Of a stretch of DNA of 64,000 nt, positions 11,588 through 21,406 are shown piece by piece. Within the stretch, counting starts at the first letter, position 1. The number at the start of each line of letters is the position of its first letter. The stretch is from assembly GCA_012103035.1 (NCBI GenBank), contig JAAVLL010000002.1, forward strand, positions 992,001 to 1,056,000, read 5' to 3'. The notes under the pieces were generated by a model. That model saw only the letters and a program-made list of their open reading frames with translations. It did not search any database and was not told the origin of the DNA. This stretch comes from Brucella oryzae. GTDB lineage: Bacteria > Pseudomonadota > Alphaproteobacteria > Rhizobiales > Rhizobiaceae. The position numbers were made by a program, and so were the translations under genes.

Positions 11588-13018
11588 TTATTTTCCAGCA
11601 GAGGTGCTCGCAGCTTCTACGGTTGCGCGTTCTTTGCTGTGATGTTTCACGACAGTCGGTGCGGCAAGTTCCTTGCCAGCATCCGGTGCGAGCCGAGCAA
11701 ACCAAAGGAACGCCAGGGCTGAAACGGCAGCAACCACAAAGAAACCGATGTGGAAGTCCACCAGTTCAAGATGGGCTCCACGTAGCGACGTGCTGATTTC
11801 CAGAATGCCGCCCGCCAGAGCCACACCAATAGCAATAGAAACCTGCTGGGCAACAGCAGTAATAGGCGTCGCTTGACTGGTCTTTTCATCGGGTATTTCG
11901 GCAAAGGCTAGCGCGTTGACACCAGTAAAAACAGCGAACGTGCAAAGCCTCCCACCAGCAGAAAACCAATGATAATCCAATATGGCGTTGTCGGCGTGAA
12001 CAAGCCATTGACGGCAATGAAACAAGCCGAAATCAGAGACCCTGTCATCAGCGCTCGGCGGAAACCAACACGAACAAAGATACGCTTCGCACCAAATTTC
12101 ATGCTGATAGCGCCAATCGCCGAAACAAAGGTCATCATACCGGACTGAAACGGCGTCAGACCGAAACCAAGCTGGAACATCAAAGGCAACAGGAACGGAA
12201 TCGCGCCAATCCCGAACCGGAAGACACTGCCACCGATAACTGCAGAACGAAATACCTGGTTATCGAAAAGCTTAAGATTTAGTAGAGGATCATCGACCCT
12301 CTTCGCATGCTGAAGATAGAGAACCGTACAGACAACACCAATTGCAAGGGTTGTAAAGCCAACCACCGGCGGTAGGGCTGGCAGGCTGACGACCGACAAC
12401 CCGAACACAACGCCCGACATTGCTATCCCTGAAAGAAAGAAGCCCATCCAATCAAGGCGCTTTACGATACGCTCTTCTGTGTCGGGCAGAAACCGTGTGG
12501 CGAACCAGATGCCGACGAAACCAATCGGCACGTTAACCAGAAAAATCCAGTGCCAAGTCAAAAGGTGGTGATGAAGCCACCCACAGGCGGCCCTACCAGA
12601 GGCCCGACCATCGCTGGGATTGTAAGCCGCCATGGCCGACACAAGTTCACTACGCGGGGTCGAACGAATAAGCACAAGACGGCCAACCGGCGTCATCATG
12701 GCACCGCCCATGCCCTGCAAAACCGCGCAACAACGAAAGCAGTCAATGAATTCGATGCCGCACAGGCAATAGAGCCAACCATGAATACTGCTATTGCCGC
12801 CCGGAAGACGTTCTTGGCGCCGAAGCGATCCGCCATCCAACCGCTGACAGGAATGAAAATCGCGAGCGCAACAAGGTAGGCCGTTAGCGCCAGCTTGAGT
12901 GCAATGGGGCTTGTGCCGATATCAGCGGCGATAGCAGGAAGCGAGGTCGAGATGACGTTCGAATCCATCTGTTCCATGAACAGGGCTATGGCCAGCACGA
13001 GGGAATGATGCGATTCAC
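11588..13018 (-). CDS. DHA2-family MFS efflux transporter (EmrB/QacA type), frame-broken
   Basis: Proton-driven export of drugs or other small molecules in the family. The N-terminal helix has LFMEQMDSNVISTSLPAIA and the loop GWMADRFGAKNVF (MFS motif A). A conserved region reads P-x-GPPVGGFITTFLTWHWIF once frames are joined. About 13-14 hydrophobic segments are expected in ~475 residues. A GTG start at 13018 with one C restored after it gives MNRIIPLVLAIALF. Breaks lie near 12998, 12715, 12620, 12560 and 11925. The ligand is unknown. Confidence 0.82.
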
Positions 13019-13307
13019 GATAATATTCCGAAATAACGGATATGAACGAGCCGACAATCCTATGTAGCGCCAAGCTGATTATTGCTAGTCAAAACGGCGT
13101 CACATTGCAGTGAATGTGCGATAAAATCAGTAATTTATCACGATTTTGGATCGAGATATCTACCTCCAGGCATAACATGCCGAGTATCTCACGCCAGATT
13201 TCAGTCGTTCACATTTGCGTAAAACGGGCTTGCGCTTCCCGTAACAGCTTGTTACATTTCGTTACAGTTTCACGAGGCTTCGAACCGGGTGGGGGCCGCT
13301 CCGGTTC
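13019..13307. other. Intergenic region with two inverted repeats
   Basis: No gene is seen here. CACATT (13101-13106) and AATGTG (13113-13118) form an inverted repeat upstream of the divergent MFS gene. GTAAC (13241-13245) and GTTAC (13251-13255) form another, with a further GTTAC at 13261, upstream of the small membrane peptide. Either could be an operator; neither is assigned to a regulator. Confidence 0.4.
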
Positions 13308-13320
13308 AAGGAGGTAGGAA

Positions 13321-13422
13321 ATGAACGATATTACAAGAACCGCCATCATCTACGGAATGATGATCATTTCACTCAACACTGCGCTAGCAGTCGGCCTTCT
13401 TGGGCTAGATTTCTTGCGTTAA
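13321..13422 (+). CDS. Small (33-residue) single-pass membrane peptide
   Basis: ATG 13321 to TAA 13420-13422. A perfect AAGGAGG ribosome site at 13308-13314 lies 6 bases before the ATG, better than that of most genes here. The peptide opens MNDITRTAI and then has a ~20-residue hydrophobic helix (YGMMIISLNTALAVGLLGL) with a positive end (FLR). A strong terminator follows at 13469-13496, so it forms its own short transcription unit. I do not recognise a family and assign no function; the translation signals support it as real. Confidence 0.65.
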   Translation: MNDITRTAIIYGMMIISLNTALAVGLLGLDFLR

Positions 13423-13468
13423 GCTGCGCCCCTAAACAAAGTTTTGCCCTCCAGGCACATATGAAAAG

Positions 13469-13496
13469 GAGCGTTTCCAGTTCACTGGAAGCGCTC
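13469..13496. terminator. Bidirectional terminator
   Basis: GAGCGTTTCCAG (13469-13480) pairs with CTGGAAGCGCTC (13485-13496) with one G-U pair and a TTCA loop. TTTT follows on the plus strand and AAAA precedes, so it can end both the small peptide transcript and the minus-strand sugar transporter operon. Confidence 0.85.
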
Positions 13497-13547
13497 TTTT
13501 CATGTAGTCTCCCCATGTGGCAGCAGAGACTTCGCTATGCGTCGGGG

Positions 13548-14661
13548 TCAGAGAATTCGACCCTGACTGGTTGGATCGAAGAAGACTGACTTATCCAGGT
13601 TGAATGCGAGTCGAGCCGATTGCCCCGCAGTGATGCGAGCATCTGCCCGCAGCCGTGCCACGACATGCTTGCCGCCCAGACGTGTGACAGCAAACGTATC
13701 CGATCCTGCCGGCTCAACAACGTCGATCAGGCAATCCCCTTCCACTATCGCATCTGCATTACGATCAGCCCCATCTGGATCGGTGAGCGCTTCGGGGCGA
13801 ATACCGAAAACAATATCCCTACCTTCATAAGCATTGAGCCCTTGGGGCGCTGCCTTCAATGACAGCTTTAGCGGCTCATCCTCACCGCGTCCAAGATTGA
13901 TTGCATACCCCGACCCATTCTTTTCGACCCGAACAGTCAGCAGATTCATTGCTGGCGACCCCATGAAATCGGCAACGAACATATTGGCCGGATTATTATA
14001 GATCTCGGCTGGAGTTCCGAATTGCTGCAAAATCCCGTCCTTTAGAACAGCGATCTTGGTTGCCAACGTCATTGCCTCGATCTGATCATGGGTTACATAG
14101 ACAATCGTGGTTTTCATCCGGCTGTGCAGCCGTTTAATCTCGGTGCGCATATCGACGCGCAGTTTGGCATCAAGATTGGAAAGCGGCTCATCGAACAAGA
14201 AGACCTGAGGATTACGCACCAGAGCGCGCCCCATGGCTACACGCTGCCGTTGACCACCTGAAAGCTGGCTCGGCTTGCGATCCAACAGATGACCGATCTG
14301 CAGGATATCGGCGACTTCCTGAATCGCCTTGTCGCGTTCGGCCTTTGGAACCTTACGAATTTCCATACCGAAAGCGATATTTCCAGCAACCGTCATATTC
14401 GGATAAAGCGCATAGGATTGAAAGACCATTGCAATATCGCGCTGGGATGGATGCAAGCCGGAAACAGATTTCCCATTGATGGCAATATCACCAGACGTGA
14501 TCGGCTCAAGCCCCGCGATGGTGTTCAGCAACGTAGACTTGCCGCAACCAGACGGGCCGACCAAGACGAGAAAGCCCCCTCATCGATCTCGATATTGATA
14601 TCCTTCAAAACCGAAACATTGCCGTAGGATTTGTAGAGATCGGTTATTTTAGAAAAGACAT
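13548..14661 (-). CDS. Sugar ABC transporter ATP-binding protein (UgpC/MalK type), one frame break
   Basis: ATPase of ~371 residues energising the glucose/mannose-type importer encoded at 14669-17968. Walker A GPSGCGKST, signature [15 protein letters not shown], Walker [15 protein letters not shown] and switch YVTHDQIEAMT are present. A C-terminal TOBE/MalK regulatory domain starts around residue 240 (FVADFMGSPAMNLL). ATG 14661 gives MSFLKITDLYKSYGNVSVLK. One G is missing in the run near 14572-14576; with it restored the frames join. The start is 8 bases from the permease stop (14669). Confidence 0.9.
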
Positions 14662-14668
14662 TTGCAAC

Positions 14669-15550
14669 TTATCCCTTAACGGCTCCGGACATCAGACCAC
14701 GTACGAAATAGCGGCCAGAAACGATATAAACGATCAGCGTCGGCAGAGCCGCCAGAATGGCTCCCGCGAAATGGACATTGTATTCTTTGACGCCAGTGGA
14801 GGAGGAAACCAGATTATTGAGCGCGACCGTCATCGGCGTGGAATTCGCACCCGAGAACGAAGCACCGAACAGAAAGTCGTTCCAGATATTGGTGAACTGC
14901 CAGATCACGGACACAACAATGATGGGCCCCGATGAAGGCAGCAAGATACGCCAGAATATCTGAAAGAAACTCGCCCCGTCGATCTGCGCTGCCCGAACCA
15001 GTTCCGTTGGAAAAGCCTCGTAATAATTGCGGAAATAGAGCGTCGTGAAACCGATACCGTAGACCACATGCACGAGGATCAGCCCCCAGATCGTGCCAGC
15101 GATCCCCAGGAAGCCAAGAACGCGCGCCATCGGGATGAGCACAATCTGGAACGGAATAAAGCACGACAGAAGCAGCAGGCCGAAAAAGATATTCGACCCA
15201 CGGAATTGCCATTTGGTCAGCACGTAGCCGTTTAACGCGCCAACAATAGTCGAGATCGCAACGGCTGGAACGACCATCAGGATTGAGTTAATGAAGAACG
15301 GCTTCAGCCCGGTTGGCTGCACTCCGATCTGTGCCGTAGACCATGCGGACAACCACGGTTCGATGGTCCACTGCTGTGGCAGGTTCAACATGCCGCCCTG
15401 GCGAATTTCTTCAAGCGGCTTAAAGGAATTGACCAGCATCACATAAAGCGGCAGCAGATAGTAGAATGCAAAGAGCAGTAGCGCGGTGTAGATCAGCGCT
15501 CGTGTCAGCTTTCCGCTGTTGATGGCATTGTCCTGCGACTGGGCGCTCAT
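14669..15550 (-). CDS. Sugar ABC transporter permease (MalG type)
   Basis: Intact 293-residue inner-membrane protein with six predicted hydrophobic segments. The MalG-family EAA loop reads ELVRAAQIDGASFFQIFWRILLP. The end (SGRYFVRGLMSGAVKG) is typical of MalG-type subunits. Its ATG overlaps the stop of the first permease (15547-15550), so the two permeases are translationally coupled. It is the closest equivalent to GtsC of Pseudomonas glucose importers. Confidence 0.92.
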   Translation of the reverse strand: MSAQSQDNAINSGKLTRALIYTALLLFAFYYLLPLYVMLVNSFKPLEEIRQGGMLNLPQQWTIEPWLSAWSTAQIGVQPTGLKPFFINSILMVVPAVAISTIVGALNGYVLTKWQFRGSNIFFGLLLLSCFIPFQIVLIPMARVLGFLGIAGTIWGLILVHVVYGIGFTTLYFRNYYEAFPTELVRAAQIDGASFFQIFWRILLPSSGPIIVVSVIWQFTNIWNDFLFGASFSGANSTPMTVALNNLVSSSTGVKEYNVHFAGAILAALPTLIVYIVSGRYFVRGLMSGAVKG

Positions 15551-16426
15551 GACCGCGCGCCTCCGCGAATTTCAGAGTAAAGATAAGGGATAATGATTGA
15601 GAAGATCATTGCCAGCATGATGATTGCCGATGACGCACCGATACCCATCTGGTTTCGTGTGAAGGTGTAGGAATACATAAATGTCGCAGGCAATTCCGTG
15701 GCCTGGCCCGGGCCACCGCCGGTCAGCGCGATAACAAGATCATATGCCTTGATCGCAAGATGAGCGAGAACCACGAAGGCAGACAGGAACACTGGACGCA
15801 TCAACGGAATGATGATGCGTCGATAAATGGTCCCTGCGGATGCTCCATCAATCTGGGCAGCCTTGATGATTTCATTATCCACGCCGCGCAATCCTGCGAG
15901 GAACATTGCCATCACAAATCCGGATGATTGCCATACGGCAGCAATAACCAGACAGTAGATTGCCATTGTATTGCTCTTGATCCAATTAAAGGAGAAACTC
16001 TCCCAACCCCATAAGTGCATTGTGTTTTCCAGACCAATGCCCGGATCAAAACCACTTCCACGCCGTCCCGGTGACGATGAAAGACAACGCCATTGGATAG
16101 AGATAGATGGGACGTAGAACGCCCTCGCCACGAATCTTCTGGTCAAGAAGGATTGCGAGAAACAGCCCGATAACCGAACAGATAATGATGTAGAGTGACG
16201 CAAAGATTGCCAGATTGGTGATCGCACGCCACCAGTGCGGCAAAGCCCAAAGTTTGGTGTAGTTCGTGAGTCCGACAAAACCATAAGACGGTAGCATTCG
16301 ACTATTGGTTAACGATAAAACACCTGTATAGATGATGAATCCATAGACGAACACGAGCACTATCAGAAAACTCGGTCCCAGAACCAGCTTTGGCACCAGT
16401 TCCTGTAATCGGCTGCTACGCTGCAT
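15547..16426 (-). CDS. Sugar ABC transporter permease (MalF type), one frame break
   Basis: First membrane subunit, ~293 residues. The N-terminus is MQRSSRLQELVPKLVLGPSF with a helix at LIVLVFVYGFIIYTGVLSL. The EAA loop is EIIKAAQIDGASAGTIYRRIIIP. The frame changes at about 16048, just after TGTAWKWF, and continues as DPGIGLENTMHLWGW. Here the change needs two lost bases or one extra, unlike most breaks in the window. It is the GtsB-type partner of the next gene. Confidence 0.87.
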
Positions 16427-16673
16427 ATTTGCGTCACCCTATTCACGCCGCCGGTAACTACGCCGATTATCAAGCGAAGGGTCCGGACATCGGTTTGATT
16501 GGCAATCCGGTGCTACTGTATTACGCTTAACCGAATGCACTTCATAAATTCGGCCTACTGCAGTTTCCGATGGAAACATGTAGACCTAAATCATGCAATT
16601 GTTGTTTTGATTTCTGATCATTGCTGTCAGCACATTTCAAATGCGTCACTCTCACCCAAGACGCGGGGTAAAA

Positions 16674-16697
16674 GCGCCCGGGAGTCATCCCAGGCAC
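16674..16697 (-). terminator. Hairpin after binding-protein gene
   Basis: On the minus strand the arms GTGCCTGGGA and TCCCGGGCGC pair with G-U pairs around a 4-base loop and are followed by TTTTACC. The hairpin lies just after the sugar-binding-protein stop and before the permease genes. Confidence 0.75.
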
Positions 16698-16706
16698 TTT
16701 TGGCCG

Positions 16707-17968
16707 TTACTTCGCGGCTTCAACAGCCGACACGAGTTCCTTGACAGCGTCTTCCGAAGAAAGCTGACCGTTGAACTGACGTGTTACAACGTCGTAGATC
16801 GCGTTTTTGACTGCAGCCGGGTTGGCATAACCATGGGCCATGGAGCCCAGCATCGTTCCCTTCTCGCTTGCTTCCTTTTCGTCAGCGATGGCCTTCTTGC
16901 CGCAAGCATCGAAGTCAGTGTCCGGAACGTCGGTACGAGCCGGAGCAGAACCCTTCACCACATTGAATGCGGACTGGAAAGTCGGGCTTTCAATTGCCGA
17001 TGCCATTTCAAGCTGGGCCGGAATCTTGTCTTCCGAAACCTTGAACATCGCGAACATATCGGAATTGAAAGTGATGGCGCCCTGCGTACCCGGATAACGC
17101 ATGCAGACAAAATCTTCGCCGGGCTTCTTGCCAGCCTTGATAAACTCGCCTTTTGCCCAGTCGCCCATGAACTGGAGACCAGCTTTACCTTCAATGACCA
17201 TAGCCGAAGCAAGATTCCAGTCACGACCGGAGAAGTTGTCATCCACATAGGACCGCAGCTTCGTCATACGGTCAAAAGCCTGCTTCATCGTATCGCTTCC
17301 CAGAGTTTCGGGGTCCAGATCGATGAAAGCTTTTTGTAGAAGTCAGTACCGAACGAAAGCACAACAGCGTCAAAGATTGTCGCGTCCTGCCACGGCTGAC
17401 CACCATGAGCAACCGGAGTGATGCCCTGTTCCTTGAACTTGTCGAGAAGAGCGATCAGTTCATCCCAGTTAGTCGGTTCCTTACCGCCAGCCTTATCGAG
17501 CGCGGCCTTATTGATCCACATCCAGTTTGTGGAGTGAACATTGACGAGCTGCGATCCAATGACCGTCATACTTGGCAAATTCCTGCAAAGGAGCCGGGAT
17601 AACTTTGTCCCAACCTTCCTTATTAGCGACCTCATCAAGGTTGCCAAGAGCACCCTGCTCCGCCCAATCGCGAATATCAAAGCCAAGCATCTGCACAGCC
17701 GTCGGCGCATTGCCAGCCGTGACACGTGCGCGCAGCACCGTCATGGCTTCCGTACCGCCGCCGCCGGCAACCGGCATATCGGTCCAACTGATGCCCTTCT
17801 TTTCAAGATCCTTCTTGAGAACGTCGAGTGCAGCGGCTTCACCGCCAGCAGTCCACCAGTGCAGAACTTCAACATTCTGCTTGTCCTGCGCATTGGCAAC
17901 AGGGGCCATTCCGGCGAGCACAGCACAAGCGACCGTACCCATCGCAGCGAGCTTCAAAATTTATACAT
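16707..17968 (-). CDS. Glucose/mannose-type ABC transporter substrate-binding protein, frame-broken
   Basis: Periplasmic lipid-free binding protein of ~420 residues (SBP_bac_1), very similar to Pseudomonas GtsA in [37 protein letters not shown] and [17 protein letters not shown] signal peptide ends at VANAQ. ATG 17968 follows GGGAGG (17974-17979); one A is missing in the run right after the start, so the gene otherwise appears to begin at a later codon. Further breaks lie near 17560 and 17300. Glucose or mannose uptake is inferred from family resemblance. It heads the operon 17968-13548. Confidence 0.88.
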
Positions 17969-18569
17969 GTCTACCTCCCGTAGAAACAAACGAAAACAGA
18001 ACTTTCGGATATCCGGACAAGTCATTGCTTCTGTACGGTAATCCGTCTCGTCATTCCCATCCGCACCTTCTCGGCACAGACCCAGAAACCGGCTGCTCCA
18101 TACAGCCGACCCCTCCTATTCACTGCCGCAATACGATGCGAAAGCTTCCGCCTTCACTTGTGCCCGGCTATTCCTCACGACGTTTTTCCTGAAATCCTCC
18201 ATCCCACTCATACGCCGCTTCAGCCCAATTGACAACGTTGTCTTTCATGGATGTGAAACATCGGCAAGACAAGATGTGATCATAGGATAGGCTCAAACCC
18301 TGCCAGGGTGTCAATATCCCCATATAGATAAAATCAGCGAAATTTAATCGATTGAAACCGACGATTGAACTTTAGTCCGTAAAATCATTATAACTCAATA
18401 ACTTACCAAATCAGCCAAATCTTCTGTATCATAATTCCTATTGCGTCGTACCCTTAACTCCTCTTTCCACCCCGAAAAATCGGAAGGAGAAATTTTTCCC
18501 TTATTTCGCTAGACAAGCCTGCGGCGAGGGCATAATTTTCGTGCGCTCGCACAATGGTGTGCGGGTTTG
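17969..18569. other. 600-base intergenic region with a perfect operator-like palindrome
   Basis: No gene is visible; open frames here are non-coding in character. GACAACGTTGTC at 18231-18242 is a perfect 12-base palindrome with a central CG, the usual form of LacI-family operators, upstream of the sugar importer operon. The rest is AT-rich from 18300 to 18500. Confidence 0.5.
18231..18242. promoter_or_regulatory. Candidate LacI-family operator
   Basis: GACAACGTTGTC is a perfect palindrome with a CG centre, 263 bases upstream of the sugar-binding-protein start. The only LacI-family gene in the window (62365) is beside the polyol operon, so the cognate regulator is not known. Confidence 0.45.
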
Positions 18570-18726
18570 TTCTCGGGGCGGGGTGAAACTCCCCACCGGC
18601 GGTATGAAGCGAAAGTTTCGAGCCCGCGAGCGCCTGAACGGATGCCGATTCGGTTTCTGTTCCAGGGTCAGCAGATCCGGTGAGATGCCGGAGCCGACGG
18701 TTAAAGTCCGGATGGAAGAGAGCAAT
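18570..18726 (+). ncRNA. FMN riboswitch (RFN element)
   Basis: The conserved blocks are present in order: TCTCGGGGCGGGGTGAAA, CCCCACCGGCGGT, AGCCCGCGAGCG, GGTCAGCAGATCCGGTGAGA, GCCGACGGTTAAAGTC and GGATGGAAGAG. The element sits ~78 bases before ribH. Downstream, GAGCG (18728-18732) can pair with CGCTC (18763-18767) around an inner ATGCCC/GGGCAT hairpin and is followed by TTTT, giving a plausible FMN-responsive terminator. FMN binding should lower ribH expression. Confidence 0.95.
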
Positions 18727-18803
18727 TGAGCGTCAGGATCATGCCCTTGGGCATTGTATATGCGCTCTTTTGTGCGCCCTGATTCTAGTTTCGTGAGGAA
18801 CCT

Positions 18804-19278
<475 letters not shown>

Positions 19279-19287
19279 GGATGTTCA

Positions 19288-19313
19288 GACCGGCCCTGTT
19301 TTAGAGGCCGGTC
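19288..19313. terminator. Terminator between ribH and fdhD
   Basis: GACCGGCC (19288-19295) pairs with GGCCGGTC (19306-19313) across a T-rich loop, 9 bases after the ribH stop. The minus-strand fdhD stop codon lies at its edge, so it can serve both convergent genes. Confidence 0.75.
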
Positions 19314-20121
19314 ATTCTTCGGCGATGCGCCCTCCGTGAGCATAAACGTCGAACTCATCACCTCGCACTAACGCAACAAGTGTCAGGTTCGATTCCAGAG
19401 CCGTCCGAATAGCAAGTGCTGTCGGAGCGGAGATCGCCGCCAGAACCGGTGCGCCGAACATGACTGCCTTCTGGACCATTTCGACCGATACGCGACTAGT
19501 GATCGCAACAATCCCGCTTCCCGGCGAGGAACCGATGCGAGAAACGGCGCCGACGAGCTTATCCAATGCATTGTGACGTCCAACATCTTCGCGTACAGCT
19601 ATGAGCCCCTCGCCCGGAACATAGAAACCCGCAGCATGAACCGCGTGGGTTTGGGCATTCAGCTGTTGTCCTTCCGTAAGCAACGAGACAGCCATCGAAA
19701 TATCGCGAGAAGCAAATCTTCGGCTGTTCTCACTGAGCGGACCTAGCGACCGCAGAGCGTGTTCGATGGAATCAATGCCGCAGAGACCACAACCGACCGG
19801 GCCGGCCATAAATCTGCGTCGTGCAGCAAGTCTCTGCTCGGGGCGCTCGGACAGTCTAATCTGAACGTCGATGCCTTTTTCGAAGGCCACCACCTCAATC
19901 GCTTCTATCTCCGAAACATGATCAACGATGTTCTCGGTGAGAGTGAAACCGATCGCGAAGTCCTCAAGATTATCAGGAGTAGCCATCATCACAGCTTGCG
20001 TTGAGCCGTTATAGCTTAAAGCCACCGGTACTTCTTCGGGAACTATCCGCTCGCCTTCCTGGAAGCTCGACATACGGTGTGCGAAGCGCGTAGCACTTTG
20101 ACTTGTCTTGTGGATTGTCAT
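19312..20121 (-). CDS. fdhD: Formate dehydrogenase accessory sulfurtransferase FdhD
   Basis: Intact 269-residue cytoplasmic protein that passes sulfur from IscS to the molybdenum cofactor of formate dehydrogenase in E. coli. The CxxC sulfur-carrier motif is in GPVGCGLCGIDS. Other FdhD blocks are EDFAIGFTLTE, HAAGFYVPGEG, REDVGRHNALDKLVG, SRVSVEMVQKAVMFGAPVLAA and SAPTALAI. No formate dehydrogenase gene is in the window. It is divergent from the DUF442 gene across 118 bases. Confidence 0.95.
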   Translation of the reverse strand: MTIHKTSQSATRFAHRMSSFQEGERIVPEEVPVALSYNGSTQAVMMATPDNLEDFAIGFTLTENIVDHVSEIEAIEVVAFEKGIDVQIRLSERPEQRLAARRRFMAGPVGCGLCGIDSIEHALRSLGPLSENSRRFASRDISMAVSLLTEGQQLNAQTHAVHAAGFYVPGEGLIAVREDVGRHNALDKLVGAVSRIGSSPGSGIVAITSRVSVEMVQKAVMFGAPVLAAISAPTALAIRTALESNLTLVALVRGDEFDVYAHGGRIAEE

Positions 20122-20239
20122 CTTACCTGCTCACCTGCCATCGCATCCGTCCTCCCAACACTTTCATGTGGCACGAAAACAACTTTTATGTAAGGTGCCA
20201 CCACAAGCCATCGCAATTTGGATGGCAAGTGAGGAAAAG

Positions 20240-20584
20240 ATGGATATTCGCCAGATAGACAACAATTATTCGGTTTCGGGTCAAATCGAACCCGACGATG
20301 TGCGCGACATTGCTGCAGAAGGATTTCGCACGGTTATCTGCAATCGGCCCGATGGCGAAGGTGGCCCCGAGCAACCCGAGTTCAACGAGATTGCACGTGT
20401 GGCAGAAAGAGCCGGGCTTGCAACCTATTACATTCCGGTCGTTGGCGGACAATTGACGCAAGAAGATGTAGACGCGATGGCAGCAGCGCTTGACGAAGCC
20501 GAGGGTCCTGTCCTTAGTTATTGCCGATCAGGTGCCCGCTCTACGAATATTTACGGGATCGTGCAGCAGCAAAAGCGCGGATAA
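20240..20584 (+). CDS. TIGR01244/DUF442 family phosphatase-like protein
   Basis: Intact protein of 114 residues. It has the fold signature of the BLH/DUF442 family, related to protein tyrosine phosphatases, with the P-loop SYCRSGARS near residue 95. The early motif VSGQIEPDDVRDIAAEGFRTVICNRPDGE is characteristic. In some bacteria the domain is fused to or placed beside persulfide dioxygenases that handle sulfide. ATG 20240 is chosen over 20222 because GAGGAAAA lies at 20231-20238. It is divergent from fdhD. Confidence 0.85.
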   Translation: MDIRQIDNNYSVSGQIEPDDVRDIAAEGFRTVICNRPDGEGGPEQPEFNEIARVAERAGLATYYIPVVGGQLTQEDVDAMAAALDEAEGPVLSYCRSGARSTNIYGIVQQQKRG

Positions 20585-20653
20585 AGAACGAACGCAAGCT
20601 ATGTGGGCGGTGAAGCCGCAAAGGCATTTCGACAGTCTTTGCAAACATGGCGA

Positions 20654-21021
20654 TCACCGTCCCGACAATCGGGTGCGGCCCGAATGGACACCGCGTGATG
20701 TATGGGCGCAATATTGGCGATAATAGCTCATACCGGTACGCGTGACAGTCGCAACCACGCCGCCAAGAACGAGAAGCCAGCCAATAGCCTGCGGCCAGTT
20801 GAAGCTTTCGATCCCACCACTCAGTGCGACAATAAAGATACCCGCCCAGAGCAGAGCCGCGGTACGGCGCCAGAATACCGGGTTGAGCTCATCAAAGACG
20901 GCCTTCCACAGCGAGTGAACAAGGCAGGCAAAGAAAGGGCAGCGGCCAGACCGATATTGAGCAACTCGACCGGAAGCCATTGTTGCGAAGTAAGCATCGT
21001 TTCCATCATCCACTTAACCAA
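20654..21021 (-). CDS. Small hypothetical membrane protein, one frame break
   Basis: Two minus-strand frames join near 20905 into a protein of about 120 residues. Three hydrophobic stretches are visible: LLNIGLAAALSLPALF, TAALLWAGIFIVALSGGI and AIGWLLVLGGVVATVTRTG. The linker FDELNPVFWRR is amphipathic. I do not recognise a family. The start could be 21021 or 21006 (MMETM). Confidence 0.5.
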
Positions 21022-21406
21022 GATGCGTATCGAGGGAATCCATTAGAGGATTTGTCTTTACGATCGCAAGTACTGTTACTGTTCGTCCTATTCAGCTTTC
21101 GCTTTGTGGCCGCAACGTGTTACAAGCATGGAAAGCTCCATCAGATAAATTCACTTATTATTGCGATCACGCGAAATATCGTGTTGAAAACGCTAGGTTA
21201 TTTGTAGTGTTCTGCCGTACCCGATGCGGTGCAACCCCTTCCACTGATTGAGAAAATTGCGGTTCCACCCTCAGGAAATATCGCTGCAATATTTCATTCA
21301 CAATCGCATCAGATAACAGCTTTGTAACAATTCGGCACAGCAAAGAGGGTCCAGAAACACCGAGACCCTACAGTTATTCACAAGCCTGCAGTTGATTAGG
21401 TGGCTT
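21022..21406. other. Intergenic region, no gene seen
   Basis: AT-rich stretch holding only a weak hairpin, AGGGTC (21346-21351) with GACCCT (21364-21369). On the minus strand this hairpin follows the MHYT-GGDEF-EAL gene and precedes CTCTTTG, so it may be that gene's terminator. Confidence 0.4.
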
